A stretch of DNA of 64,000 nucleotides from Lagopus muta (GCF_023343835.1 NC_064435.1:83896134-83960133); one strand, 5' to 3'; counted from the stretch's first letter, positions 32,563 through 47,300 are shown. The notes: generated from the sequence alone by a model not told the origin. A program made the numbers and translations.

Positions 32563-32904
32563 GTACGGTTTTGGGGAGAGGTGGTTGCGAGCGAGGAGGA
32601 TTTTAGTTTCAGCCCTTCTCTAGCGGCGCTGGGACTCGTGGCACTGCGGAACGCCGACGGTCGCTTCCCCCGGGCGGTGGGTGGGGGAGCGCAGTCCGGG
32701 CCAGGACTCTGTGGGTCTTAGAGGCCCCCAGAAGATGCTGAAGTTTCGTTTAGGAGGTAGAATGAGCCTTGGGGGAAAGATACGGGGACTGAAAGTTTGT
32801 CGGGTTTTGAGCAGAAAAGTGTTTTATTTTTCTTAATTGTTGGTGCTTCCTCTTATTTTCAAAGAAAAAACAGTGAAGGACGGAGTAGAGAGATAAGCAG
32901 CAAC

Positions 32905-35299
32905 ATGGCAGCCCATGCAGAAGACTATGTAAGGAGTTTTAAGTACATCTTTAGTTTTATTTTGCGAATGTCTACCTGCATATACTTACTTAAAAATACT
33001 TTCTTATATGAATGCAGCAGTAGAGCTGTCAGTTATTTAACGGAAGTAAATATAGACAAAGTCTTCAATTCTCCAACTTTATAAATGGCATTGTGAGTGT
33101 TTTCTCATAATCAGTCCTCCAGTGCTTCAAATGTTTGCTTCTGTTAAATCTCTGCTGTGTTTGTTTCCCTTATCTCCACAGCTCGAATCGCTGCTCATTG
33201 ATGCCTTTAAGGGGAAGGGGTACCAAAAGATAAGTGACCTGCTGCAAGAGAGAGAGACAGACACGCTGCAAAAGTACAGTAGCTCTCTCCTTAGCCAGCT
33301 CGACAAAGCACTGAGAAGGGTGAGTACCACAGCCCGTGTACCAGAGCTGATCTGCCTCTGATCCCCACGGACTGGGATGACAGAGCACAGCTCCACATCT
33401 TTCCACAGGAGCTGGACAGGAATGACTTCCACAACGTGTCCCTTCTGCTGAAGTGCATCCAGCTCTACTTCAAGAGTGATCTCCAGCAGGGGACGAGCTT
33501 GTTCATTGAGCAAGGACTTGTAGAAAAGATGAGTATAACACCCTAAGCAAATTACTAATGTGACCTAAAGTTGCTTAATATCAGGGGAAAGGATTTGTAG
33601 TGAGAGCTAGAACACGGCTTATATGGTTCTGCCAAAAAAGTATTTTTTTTTTCCAGATGTATTTCATGAGCTGAGTGAGGAAAATCTTCTACTTTCCTGA
33701 CATTGTTTTCAATGCAAAAACTAATATTATGGTTATATCTATCACCTGACTTAAAAGGACTGGTTGTTTTTTTTTCAAGCTGACAGTGAAGGGAGAGAAT
33801 GAATTGATGAAACTCATTTATGAAATAGTAGAAATATAATAAAGAGTAGAAACATAATATTTAATATATATAAATCATATAACATTATAATAGAATAAAT
33901 TTGTGAAATAAAAGAAATATTCTGATTAAATTTCAAGTCCTGCAGCAAAATACTCTGTTAGTAATGGAACTAATGAACAACTTTGTGCTTTTATAACTTC
34001 AAATGCTGGATATGCTCTCTAAGCAGGTCTGCTTTAAAGTTTAGTGCAGGATCTGCATTTGATTTGTAATCGTGTTTTCTCTAATCAGCACAGTGCTGCT
34101 TTCAGCTGGCATCAGTTGTAGCAGAAGAAAGGCACCTGTGTTTGAGACTAATGATGGCAGGCTCTGATAGGCTCTGTTAGCAGGGCTGTGTCCTCAGCCC
34201 AACTCACTGCACCATTGCTTTGTAGTGATGCTTTTTAGGGATGTGGTAGCTCAAAATTTCTTTCCAGATAGAATATTAACCACTTCTTGCTTGTCTGATC
34301 TCTGTACCTCCAGAGATGCATAGATCTGTAGCTACTCCTAGGCGTGTGGTGCTGCTCAGTGTCTTGGCTAGCATGTATTTGTAACATACAAAATCAAAAG
34401 CTTGGAAAATCTCTTATGTGTTGTTTTACTTCCAGAACTTTTGGAGCAGGTAACTTTGTAGCAGCTGTGATGCTGCAGAGCAGAAGGACAAGGGGTCTCA
34501 GGCACCAAGGGCAGGTGCTTTGTGACCACAGAGGAGGGGAATATGGGGAGGAGAAGTGGTACAAGTGCTGCTGAGTGCTGTGAGTGGCAGTGTGTGCAGG
34601 TGGCAAACAAAACTCAGCTCCTTCACAGCATGTGGCTTTTAACACAATATGAGGCTGTGAAATGCAGGAGTTGAGAGCAGTTCTGTGTGCACAACTTCTG
34701 TTGCAGATACATGTAATGTAAGGTTTACTAGCTTGTCTTGCATGGCTTTAACTGATTCTCTTAATTTTTACATGGTATCTTGGTTTGAAAGAGCAAGAAC
34801 ATTTGTGATCCTCATTGACCCAACTGAAAATAGTTTTTTGATGGTACTTCTGGAAGACTTCTTTGACTCTGCATTGGTATGTGCATGTATTAAAGGGAGT
34901 AGAAGGGCTGTCTTTTATTGTACAAGATAGCCATCATTCACAAACAGTTTTTTATCAAGTGCAAATGGTTTTGCTGAGGTGGTTCTGGCTGTTTGTCCCT
35001 GTGCTATTTGAAACAAATGATTTACTCATGAAGACTGGTCTGTCATTCAGTACTTGTTTATAGTATTCACAACTTTAAGCTTACTATAACACTCATATTC
35101 CAATAAGGAAAATACTCCAGATCTCACTGTCTGCACACACGCTCTTGGGTATGTGTGTGAACTACTCGTGTGTGCAGGCATCAGCCTAGCTGGTTATCTT
35201 ATTTACTAGAGCCATGTATGATCTGATTGTAAGAATTAGATCAACTGCTTATGACTTCTTAGCTGTCCCTGGCTGCAGCTTGATTTTCTTTTACCATCT

Positions 35300-35386
<87 letters not shown>

Positions 35387-38300
35387 TTATATATTTATAT
35401 ATATATTTATTATATATATATATATATAAAAATATAAACAAAATCAGGCCTTTTTGTTTCTCCTTGAAATTATACAAAAAGGCTCCATAGATAAATTATT
35501 TGTCTGTTTGATGCCTTTGTCTTTCTGGCTCATTTCTTCTGTATGTTTTCACTGTGGAGGACAAGGTGATGGTTCTGTGTTTCTTTTTGTTATCTTTGTT
35601 TTTTCTGACCATTTTTTTTTTTTTCCAAGTGACTCCAACACTCTTCAGATACTGCCTGCAGCAATACTTGTAGTTGAAGTGTGTAAACATAAATAGTGTT
35701 GTAATGCAAGGGTGCCCATATGTGCACCAGAACGTGCTGGGATGTGGGTTTTGCAGGAATCAGAAGGTGCTGCTGAGTTCCCTGTGGGACTGGGTGCCCT
35801 GCTCCTTTGTGCTCTCTGTGATGCTGGGTGACCATATGTGACAGCTGTCCTAGTTGGCAGTGCTTTAATGGATGTGGGTGCAGCAGTGTTTTAGGCTGTT
35901 TCAGCCCCTGAGAGATGGGATGGTAGGGACACGAGCACTGAGGCACTTTGGCTACTGCTGTTCTTGAGTTGCTGTATGCTAATGAAAACTTCCCTTACTT
36001 CTTCCATTAGGTGATTTGCAAGTGCAGTAACGAAGGTCAGTATGTGTTATCTTTCCATTCCTATGTCTTCTGAATCTCAGCCTCAGGAGCACATTTTTCT
36101 TAATGCTATTTGAAATCTATCCCCTTCCTCCTCCTCCCTGTAACACGTACTTTAAAATCTCCTAGTCTCCTTCCAGTTCATTTTATTAACATATATACCA
36201 GAGCACAAAGCACTTTCATTTTTAAAAAATTTTCTTACACTGAACATACCAGCTGTGGTACCTTGTTTAAATGGCCATCATCAAGTATTTTGCTCAGCAA
36301 GCAATCCTGCTGAAAGGATGCCAACCCACATGCCATTCCTTTGCAGACCAGTGTGGTAACTGCTTCCCCCCCCCCCCATAAGCTCTGTTGAAAGCTGAAT
36401 CTGTGACTGGGGCAGTTTTAATTCTTCAAGAAAACACTGCAAACTGATGTTGTTTCACTTATCTGTAATGCAGATGTTATGCTCATTGCTAACTGCAGCC
36501 TTGCAAACTCTTTTCGTAGGGAAGAAGCAGTTGGTGAACTTGTTTCTGCCTGAGCTAGGGCGTCTGGTGACAGAAGCAAGCGTTTGCTGTGCCCTGCGGC
36601 AGGAGGTAAGGCCCATGTGTTGAGAAGAAAACACAGGTGGGTGTGTGTGACTGAATACAAGTGTGAGAAATATCTAACTGGCTTCTTTCTGTCCCTGCTC
36701 CATCCTCTGCTGGGGGAGAAAGGCTTTGAGGACTCTCAACTCTATACTTGATAGCATCCCACGTGAGAGCAGGAAGAAACTCCCGCTGTCGGAGGAGGTG
36801 TGTTTCCTTACGTAAGTGTTTCTCCAGCCATTGCTGTTGCAGGGATGGTGGCATTCAGTTGGGCTGCAGCACTCTCTGGCTGCATGGGCACGGATGAAGT
36901 TACTGAGCTTACTATTGTGTTTCATACATGATTTTTTCATAAAGTAATGTTCTGTAATGTTATGCTTCCATTTAGTTTGTTAGTCCAACTTTAGTGTTTT
37001 AAATCTTGTTGTGTTCTGTTCTTTCAGGAAGGATCTTGCCAAAACAATGCTGGAGGCTGGTGGTAAGAATTACTTAGTGGTTATTCTTAGCAGCAAGGGT
37101 TCTCTGCCTTCATGTGCTTATTTAATGCAGATGGATTATGATTTAAATTATTTCCTTGTAGGTGGTTGATTTTAGGGGAGGAAAATCTGATGGTAATTTA
37201 AGAAGTCTTATAAAAAATGATTGGATGCAACAATTGTGGTTTTTCTAACTAGTCTTAGTGATTCTTATTTCCTAATAGGAAAATCTAACATGATACATGT
37301 AGAAATGTAACGATGAAGGTAATTACAAAATGTGCTTGCAGTTATTCTTAAACAAAACAAAAAACAAAGCCAACAGACCCAAACTTTAACCACAGACCTC
37401 TATGTGAACAAACTGCAGTTAAAGGAGTTTTGTTAGCTCTCAAATAAAATCTTCATTTAGTTCTCCCCTAGTCACAGCACTTCTGGGGCAGTGGCTGAGT
37501 CACGTTGCATGTGCCATGATAAAAGCGTGGTGGCAACAAGGGTTTGCTCTCATCCTCTCCCTGCTGTGCAAGAACATCTCCCAGTGCAGCTGTGTGCAAT
37601 AGCTACTGCATCCTTGCCACCTGGGCACCCTCCCTGCTCACCTTTACAAGAGTTACTGTCCCTGGCTACTCGACACTATCATTTGCCTGGGTAAACCAAG
37701 AGCTGAGGAATCAACTTATAGAGTGTTAGTGTAAAAGTAGCAGTACTGATCCTCTGTGTTGCTGGAAGGGAGTATATTTATCCTGTGCTTATGTTTGCCA
37801 TGTAGATTATGACCTTCAGGTTGCCCTTTCAGAAGCACTCTGTAGGCTAACGATAAAAAAATGGAGAGATGACCTTGTTAACCACTGGTTTGAAGATAAA
37901 TATCTTGCTGAAGCTTTCAAAGAGATCAAGGATAAAGAATTTGAGACGGTGAGGGTGCTTATTTTGAAAACAACATATTTGACAAGACTGTATAGGGGCT
38001 GGTTTTGTTTGAGTTCAGTCAGGATGTCCTTGGAAGATGTTCCCAAAGAGCTGATTTTATAAATATGAAATTACTTAGTTATCTGTGGAAGGTATTTCTT
38101 TCTAACCTGACAAATATAAGAGAGAAGATCTCTTCTTTCCAAAGTGCTTACTTGTATGTTTTATGTTCAGAGGCTGACTGGTTATACATTGGGTTGAACC
38201 CTCAGTGGCAACCTGGGTTTCTTTTTGCCAGCGGCTTTTGTTGCCACACCAATGAGTTAAAAGCTTTTAACTGGAGTAGAGGCTATAGATCTCCAATAAC

Positions 38301-41300
38301 CTATCACTTTTTCCAAAGGAAACACAGCCTGATTTTTATTATTTTTTTTAATACAATGTTATTTGTCTTGAAGGACTGCAGGAAATTTCTTAACCAGTTA
38401 AATGAAAGGCTTGGGGATAAAAGAAGGTAAGCTGTGAAGCAGGAGACTAAACTGCAATCCATTTGAAAACTGTTGGGGAAAAGTTGTTAACTTGTGTTAT
38501 GTTCCACAAAAACGATTTACATCACAGGCATGAATAATTAAGTTGTTCTTAAGAAAAGGATTTTATTCATTCTAGTTGTGGTTCTTTGGAAAGCTGAAAT
38601 TCATGAGGTATCTCTTTGTTTTTCCCCTAAGCTTCTCTAAACTTGAAAGTTATCACAGTTTTTTTGAACAGTAAAATTAGTAGCCAATCTTAATGGCTTC
38701 AGCTTTCAGCAAGTTACATTTTGACTGGTGTTGAATGTGTCACGTGAAGTCTGCTTTTCTTCCAGAGTCTATTCATTTCCTTGCCTGTCTGCTTTTGCTG
38801 ATGTGAGCCAGGTAAGAGATAGTAGTGCTGGGTTGCATTACCTACAGTGCTACTGCGGTTTTTTTGTGCAGAATATGTTTCTTCATCTGATTTTTTTTTT
38901 TTCATTAGGGAACTCAATTTTCCAGAGTACAGCATGTAACTCTCCATTCTACTTCAAAAGTTTGCTTGTTTGTCAACCAGCTCCTGACTTACTGCTGCTG
39001 ACTTTGCTTTTGTGTCAGCCAAATGACAGAGGCAGCACTTCTTTTCATGGTGATGACTGAAAAGAGATCTAAAATGCATCAGAAGGACTCTGATCCCTCT
39101 GGCAGGGCTTCTCCCAGGCTGCTAGAAAATGAGATCAGCTTGATGCCCATGTAGGAGAGGTCACAGTTGCGGTTATAAATTCTCCAGATTGCTTTCTAAG
39201 TCTTCAAGTAAATGTACATATTTGTGGCACTGTTCCTGACAGTTGTACCAAAACAAAACAAAGTCACTAAAATGCTTTGTTGAAAGCTGGTACTGCTGCT
39301 TTGGCTTTTCTAATGTGCTCAGAAATCCAGAAGGCTTCAGAGTCTTTACTTGATGCCAACACGCAGGCATTTGCACAAGGTATTTCCTTTCACTTAGCTG
39401 ATGTACAGCCCTGTTCTGACTTGTTGGGTATGACTAGATGAATGGCTTGCAACTCACAGGTTGATTCCAAGTTAACTTTCTGGGAGGCATACATATGTGT
39501 ATATGTAGGGCAACTTTTTTCCAATTTCATCTTGTTAAAGAAAACTGAGAATGATATGTCAGAGGAAGTGACAACACCACTGCCACATTTTCCCAGGTGA
39601 AGAAGCCATCAGATGAGAAGCTGGACAAGTTCTGGATTGACTTCAACACTGGCAGTCACAGTGTGACTTTTTACATAGATAGTACTGAGGTAATCAAAAA
39701 GCCCTGGCAACCCTGAGTTAGCCTGATGCAGCAGGTGGATGTTCTATTGCTGATGTGTTGGTTTTGGTTCTCTAAGGGTGTTCTTTGGGACTCTGTAAGG
39801 CTGCAGAAAGAAGCAGTCAGCTGTTACAGTCTGAAGGGTAAGACTTGGCTGCTTGCCTTACCTTCTGTTTGTCCACAAGTCTGCAAGGCAAAGGGAGCCA
39901 ATGTAAAATATGGGAACTCTTTGGTGATAGTGATGCCTTCCCTTCTCTATGCTGAGTAATTTGATCACTTTGCACCAGCACTCCCTATGCTGATTTATGG
40001 CTTGTGCTTATGTTGAAGATTGGGTTTTCAGTGGCCTATCACAGTGGTTGGTTGACTGGTGTGAGTGAACAACTTCACTAGCCACGTCAGGCTCTACAAA
40101 AACTCATTTTCTGAATGATGCTGGGGGACAGCTACATTGCCATTAAAAGCAGAACCAAAACAATGACTGAATGCTTGCCACCAGTGCTTCTCTGAGCCTC
40201 ACCAAACTACTGCGTGCGTAGGTGACTCTTCCATGTTGTATCCTGCAGTGGCAGTAGAGAAGGAAGAAAGGTTTGCCTGTGTTGTTCAGTACTGTGCTTT
40301 CCACATGGCATCAACTGCAAGACCCTGCTTGCAGTAAGGCTCTGTAAGTTACTGAGGTGGTGAAGGAAGCAGGTTGTTCCTTGCACCCAGTCAGAATGTA
40401 TTGAGGGATCTCATCTGTAGCTACGAGGGTAATGGATGCATAATCACCTGGACCCAATGAGAAAGAAGTGGATGGGCAATGTAACTGGAAGTGCCACGGA
40501 CAAGGTGTGAAAGACTGCCTAAAAATTAAAAGGGAAAAAAAAAACCCACAAACACAAGTATTTAGGATGATAGACTGAATGTCTTGGTCTAAAAGAGATC
40601 TGACTTTTGCTTTCCCTACAGAGGATGGTGGAGAAAAGATAGTCAAAATTTATATGAAGATACCTGCTACTCTTAACAAAACAGAAGTAACAAAAATCAA
40701 GTTACATTTCAGTGCTGAGTATGAAATCTTTAGTATACTTAAAAAAGTCCTTGGAGATGAGAAAATGATGGTAAGCTCTTAGCATTAAGTTTCTTTTTTT
40801 TTCTTTACTAAACTGTGTTTTATTGATATATGATTGGTGAAAACATCAAGTGGCTTTTTTCTGACCTGTTTGTTATGTATTATTCTTCCCCTTGAGATTT
40901 TGTGGCGCTGAATATGGCTGTTTTTAACTTTGACCTGAAATAGATAGCAGGCACTTCATAGGAAAAAAAAGCTTATAGGGATTCTAATTTATGCTTTAGA
41001 AGTGGGAAAGGTTAAACTGTCTTATTAATCAGTTGATTGATATGATTGCTTCTGCTGGATTTTTTGAAGAGGTAATAAAGCCTGTTGCATTTAATTGCCT
41101 TCCTTGAACTGAACTGTGAACAAGTTCTCATACTCACTTTTGCACAGGTTGAACAAACTGTGGCACAGAAGCTGATGAGAAGAGGATCTATAGGACATAG
41201 ACTGACTTTGTAGATACTACTTTTAATCTAAACAGTAGAGATTTATTTTTTTTTAAGTTTGCTTTTATTGTATAATGGAAGAACACAGGAGGGTGCTTTT

Positions 41301-44300
41301 CTTTGATTATTTATCAGTTTGATAATTTCTAATACATTTAATTCATCTGCAGACCGTGGGATCTACAGAAAATCTTATGTCAGAATAAATAGTTGCAATA
41401 CAGTGGCAGGGGATGAGACATTTCCAAATGGTCAGCTTGGCAAGTGTCCAATGGTTTGCTGCTGGTGATTAACAGATGTTAATTATGCTATGAAGCAGCT
41501 AACTGAATTAGATAAAGGATTCTGCTTTAAGGTCATTTCACATAAGATTTCTTCACGTTAACAGACAAACGTGGGTGAGGAGGAGCCCATCCGCAATGAG
41601 AAGCAAACCAGGCAGAGTGAAGAAGGTGATCCCTTTTGTCATTGTTTTATCTTATGAAATTTAAGTTGTTCAATTTCAAAATGAGTATCTTCACTCACAG
41701 TCCACTGCTTGCAATTAGCCACATTAGGAAAAAAAAAAAGGCAGGGATACAGCTCATGGAGACTGGATGTGTGCACTGGCAGCTACAGCGTGTTTCAGTT
41801 TTCTTCAGACAAATATCCAAAAGAGCTGCTTCTAGCTGCAGATATGGGACAGCAATTCTTTCAGTACTCCTTCCCATTTCTCTCCATTTATAACCCAAAG
41901 TAAGCTCTAATGGAAGTCCTCCAGGTGCTGAAGGTACAGGTGAGGTCTTTCATCAATGTTCACCTTGAATAATGTACTCAGGTACAAGGTGGACTCTACT
42001 CAAAGCAATCAAGCAGCACAAAGGGTAGGATGTAGTTTGTAGATAAACAACCTTTATAGTGCATTTTGGAGAATCTAACAGTAAAACAGATAGTGGAAGT
42101 TCTAGTCTGGTACTTCAGTGGGATACAAGAGGTTGTGCCACGTGTTGCAGAGCTAAGGGTTAAGGCAGTAATTGCAGCAATCTTTGTGTGTGATGAAGGC
42201 TAGGCTCAAGATGCTTGTTTATTGAGCATTTCCATTCTGCCCTTGGTAACTTAGGCTTTTTTAATGTTTTACTAAGCGTGATCTTGATGTTTTTCTAATA
42301 GCTGGTACTGTTACGCTTCTGCATGCGTGCTTAAGAACAGAGAGGTGTATGTATTTAAATGTCATGAAGATATTCTCATCCAGATTGTTGTTCTGCAGTG
42401 ACATCTCAGTCCAGTGATCTACAGAAGAAAGATCCTGAAAACTTAGAAAACATGGATTCCATAGCAGAAAACTTGATCTCGCAGCACAACGAGCAGTCAG
42501 TGGGCACTGTAGCAGTGAGTGTTTGGTGTATGGTGAAGCTGTCCTTCTGTCTCCTTTTTCTTCCCTCCAGTTTTTCACAAGTGTACTTAAAACCTTCTTT
42601 CCAAGAGGCCTGGTTTGTACTCAGAATTGACCTACTTTTAAACTCCACCTTTCTCATATCAGTGGGAAAGTCAGCCTAAATACTTGTCCCCAGATCTGAA
42701 ATATTGGCAAAATGCTTTAAAAACAAGACAACAACAACAAAAACCAACCCACAACTTCAGGACAATGGTGGAACGATCTGTGTGGTGCTCACAGTATGAC
42801 TCAAATATAACTCAAAGACTTATTGTATGCGACTAGCAATGATCATGTAGCTATTACTGCCGCAGGCTGCCACTGAAATTCTGATCTTGTAAAACAAACA
42901 AACAAAAAAACCTGAGAAAACCCCACTTTATTAGTCATAAATGTGCTCTGTTGCTGGTTTCATGTCTCCAAGCAGGAAATGTCTAACTCTGTTGCCACCA
43001 TGACTGCAGTGAACCAGCAGTCTGGCCTGGATGAAGCTGACCAAGGCTCAGGTCAGGCATGGCTCTCTTCAGTTCCTTAAGCGTGACCCAGTTAAGTGTC
43101 ACCTGGGTGACCTGGTGAAGGTTCTGCTTTTGTGGGCTTTCCAGAGAAAGCAGGCACATAAAAACATTTACTAGTTGCTCCAGAGAGTGAAGCTGTAGTT
43201 TCCTTGTCTCCTTCAGCAAACAAGTCCAAAACTCTGTCTCCAAGGATGGATATGAAGTCTAGGTAAGTGTCTTTTGGAAGCTGGAAGGTGTTGGATTTTT
43301 TTTTCCTCCCCTTACCTTGGGTTAAAATGCATGTGATTATGAGGTTTGTTTCATCAGTTATGAAATGAAAAAAATAAACTGCTTTGCCACCCTGGTTAGC
43401 AAGGTGATACTGCTTCTCATGCCTAATTTAATTAAAATGCAATGTAAGTGTATACCTGTATTACTGATAGCTTAATTTCTGTTGCATACTCAGTTCAAAG
43501 ATATAGATGCTTGTAACAAGGACCATGATTTTTGTGGAGGATGATGTGAAATTGTGTCCACTTTGGTGTTACTGATACCGTTTTTCAGAGCTGTGAAGGA
43601 CAGTGTTATAGTTAATGAGTTGCTCTTCTCTAGAAGAGCTTTTGTCCCTATGCACATGCTAAAACCACTGCTTCAAGGCTTATTGGTACAAGTTCCTTTC
43701 CTCTTAATACTTCATGAATGGACTCTGGGCTTTAAAACACTATCCCCTCAGCACTGTGCTCACTCACGTATCCTTCACAGTGGGAAGCCATCAGAAGAGA
43801 AACTTACGGAAGCATCAACACCCAAGGTATGTTTTCCTTGATACTCACTGAGTGAAGACACATGAGGCAAGAGATGTTCTGGTGATCTTTCTTCTATGTT
43901 TTTGTCATATTTAGCCCTGCACAATGAGTTCAAAGCTTCTAAACTGTTTCTTTTATACCCTCAATGCCCTGTCCCCGATTCCAGCATCAGAACTGCCATG
44001 CTTTCTGGTAGGAGTGAACTACATAGCTACAGCTAGGCTGTTGTTGGGATAGGAAGACTGTTGTTTCCTGATATTCCTTACCCCTGCTTTTATCAGACTT
44101 TACGTTGAATATGTGACTTTGCATATAACAGCTTTTGATCCCATAACACTTTTCTTTTCAAAAGGTTGGTACCTTGGAAAGGAGAACCAGAACAAAAGGT
44201 TTGGTCAAGCAGAAGACTGGAGGCAGGTATGGTGCAAGCACATAGTGGGGGCTGGTATCCCAGCTGGTTTTATCTCATAGCTGCAATAATGGAACATGGC

Positions 44301-47300
44301 TGTCATAACAGGATCCCAGTTGTTTGGTATCTCGTGTCCTGGAGCTCTGAGATGGCTTTTCCTCCCTGGCTGTGGTTTTGGTTGTGTTTGGCTTTGATGT
44401 GTGTCCTGTCTAATCCAGTGATTCTTAGTTTATAAGACATGCTTTGAATTTTTTTATTGGTTGTGGATAGAAGTAGAAAAACTTAGCACAGAATATCAGC
44501 ATCACTGCGTAGTCTGTGTTCTAAGATTAAGTACCTTGGAGCTCCCTCCACTTCAGAAAACAGGAATAACTGTATCAGGCTGGAATGGAGATGTGATTGA
44601 AGCGCAGTCGTTCTGCTCCCTCTAGTGCTTCATCTGAAAATGAGCATTTCTTTCTAGTAAGAAGTCTTACTGAGAAGTGTGATTTATTTATTTCTTTATT
44701 TTACTCTTTTTGTCCTTTTACTTGTGAGAAAAGGAGAGTATGCTGTGTGTTGAGAACTATTTGTAGGACTTTTAAAGTAGCTGTTATTTGTGAAAGAAAG
44801 AAAAATACCCTTCATTTTAAGTAATTAAGGGCACAAAAACTAAATAAGAAAAGTGATTAGGGAACAAATGTTTAAATTTAAACTTCCAAAAGGGAATTAA
44901 ATACTGGGGGGAACAGGGGGGTGAAACTCGATGATCATTGCGGTGCTTTTCAACCCAGGCCATTCTATGATTTGAAAATGTTGTTGTTTTTAATTTTTCT
45001 TGAATGCTTCTGAACTTATCTTTCATTCATGACTTTCTCCTACCACGTGCTAAGGAATGATTTGTATTAGGCATATGACACTTATTTAATTATGAACTTC
45101 AAGTAGTAAAACAGTTTATTCCCCCTCCCTCAGTACTTCTCAGTGCCTTTGGGTGACTGCTCATGGCAGCCTGCCATGCTGTGTTCTCTTGCAGGAAGGA
45201 CTGCTATGACTTTGAGGTCTCGGACTCTGCAAGTCATGAGAAGGTAAAACTGAGGCAGCTCTCGGGCTGTTCTGAGCTCATGGTTCAGCAACTACCAGAG
45301 GGCAGAGGCTTACAGTGGGGGAATGCATTTGATCACAAATGTGCAGCAAGGGTGGGTGTGCTCACATAGCAAAGCAGGCAGATTGTATTTCTCTTTAGTG
45401 TTATACTTAAGGAATGGTTTTCAGGAGTGGGAGAACTGCTACAAACTGGACACCATCCAGTCCTCTCTGCTACCACTGGGTGTCAGCATGAAATCTTGCT
45501 ATGTGATACACTGCCTGATGTCCTGACAGCTCCATCCAAACTCCATCTGGGCAGAACTGCTCTAATTTTGGAAATTATTTTACAGAATAAATAAACTTTA
45601 AGGCAAGCATGTGTATGTTTGATTTTATTTATTTATTTATTTATTTATTCTTATTAGGTTTCTGAAGCCAAAGAGAAGGCTTTCAGGAAGAAAAATTATT
45701 CACAAAATCAGAGGTACAGGAGCACCATCCATGAAATGCTTCTTTGTTGTAAGAACAGCTCATTGCCTTAGTTAAACTGCTGAGACTTAAGATTAAGAAG
45801 GCTATGGTATGTTTCCAAAACAGTAGTTCCTTACTTAGTTATCATAGCATCTGCAAATGTTGGATGTCACCTACAGCAGCATTTAAAGAGAATCTGAAAA
45901 TGTGAGAATTACTAAAGAGAAAACTTACTCTTGCCTACTTTGGTAACAATAACACTTGAGCTTTCATACTGATTTACCTTTAGAAAAATATTGAAGTCCT
46001 CTGCCTTTCATTTAGATGCTAAATTTTTGATATTCCCAAATTATTAGTCTTAGAAACCAGACAAAGAAGGGAAAACTGGCGATAGAAATGTTCTAACTAT
46101 GAATTTATCTTTCTATTGATCTGTATGTTTTTGTAATTGATGAATTACTGTTTATTTAATTTGTTAATAGTGCAATTGATAAATGAACTAGTAGTAGTGG
46201 CTGTGCATGAACAGCTTACTGGTATCATAGCATGCCCTGCTGTTGCTGTTTAGTTGTGAGAGGAGGCAGGAAGATGTTCTAAGCATTGTATTAGCAAAGG
46301 CAAGTATCTGCCTTTGTGCTCCTAGTGTTTTTATGCAGCTTGAAATGCTTCAGGTATTGCATTGTGGAGAGGAAAGAATGAAGTAATTTCCTTTAGAGGA
46401 AAAGAATGGCTGCTGAGCTTTCTGGGGAGGGGCAGAGGGGAGCTGGCTGAACAGGACTCCTAATGGTGTCTTTCGTCTTAGTTACAGGAAGCATCTCTTC
46501 TCTGAAAGCAATAATGAAAAAACAAGCAACAGTGAGAGTGAGAAAAGCTGGATCGTCAACTCCCACAAAGAGCCACTGCCAACATCTTCCAACTACACCC
46601 GAAAAAGGCGCAGGGTGAGAAGAAAATTAAAAGGTAGGCTTGGTTCACATCATGCATGGTGAGCAGGTAACGCCACAGGTTTTCTTTTCCTTTTCTTTCT
46701 GGCGTTTTTAGCTGTGCTGCAAACCAATGGAGATGGTTCCCAGTTGTATTGCTGGTAACCAGGTAAAACTTTCTCCCCACAGTGCTTCCAGTGTCATCTC
46801 CAAGCAGCGGCAATGAAAACCAGATGGAAGAGGTGAGGGGTTTGTCATGCATAGATTTAGAAACAATATTGATACAAAACGTGAGCAAGTGAGTGGGAGC
46901 CAATACATTTGAATCATCTTCTCATATTGTTCTAATGAACAAATGCCAGTTAGATATTGCTGATGCTGTTGGGCTGCGAGAGGCTGAGGATACAGATTCT
47001 CTCCTTCCAGCTATAGCTTCTGGAAAGCTAGCCATGAGTTATATTGACAGGCAGCAAGTGGACCAGGCATACCTAAAGCAGAATAAAACACAGTTGAGCA
47101 ATGCCAGGCTGTTCTAGTGCCCAGCTCTTAGGTGCTGTATCTGAAATGTTTTGAAAATGGTCCTACCTGAACACAGCAAGTATGGGAAAAGTTTCTAGAA
47201 CTTGAAGCTGCACTGAAAATTTTAATCTTTCCCTGCAAACCTTTTCTTTTTTCTCTTGACTGAAAATGCTTTGATTCTGCTGCTGAAAAACTTAATCTAC

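Larger units (their letters stand above)
31900..32720. promoter_or_regulatory. CpG-rich block between GCM2 and SYCP2L (candidate bidirectional promoter)
   Basis: The block is dense in CpG and G+C from the first GCM2 exon to just before the first SYCP2L coding exon, interrupted by an A19G15 tract at 32309-32342. GCM2 is transcribed leftwards and SYCP2L rightwards; their start codons are 906 bp apart. A good donor (GATGCAG followed by GTACGG) at 32562/32563 suggests a non-coding SYCP2L first exon inside the block. Sharing of elements between the genes is inferred. Confidence 0.65.

Noticed and set aside
35214-35429. Open frame of repeated Ile-Tyr
   Set aside because: It is translation of the AT microsatellite.
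41148-41213. Acceptor followed by an open frame [19 protein letters not shown] that ends in TAG, between SYCP2L exons 14 and 15
   Set aside because: It would truncate the protein before the coiled coil, and exon 14 joins exon 15 in phase without it. It could be a minor terminal exon but nothing supports that.
46615-46634. Earlier donor GTGAGA at 46615 for SYCP2L exon 23
   Set aside because: Using it breaks the phase with exon 24. The donor GTAGGC at 46634 keeps the frame and the KLKVLPVSS block.
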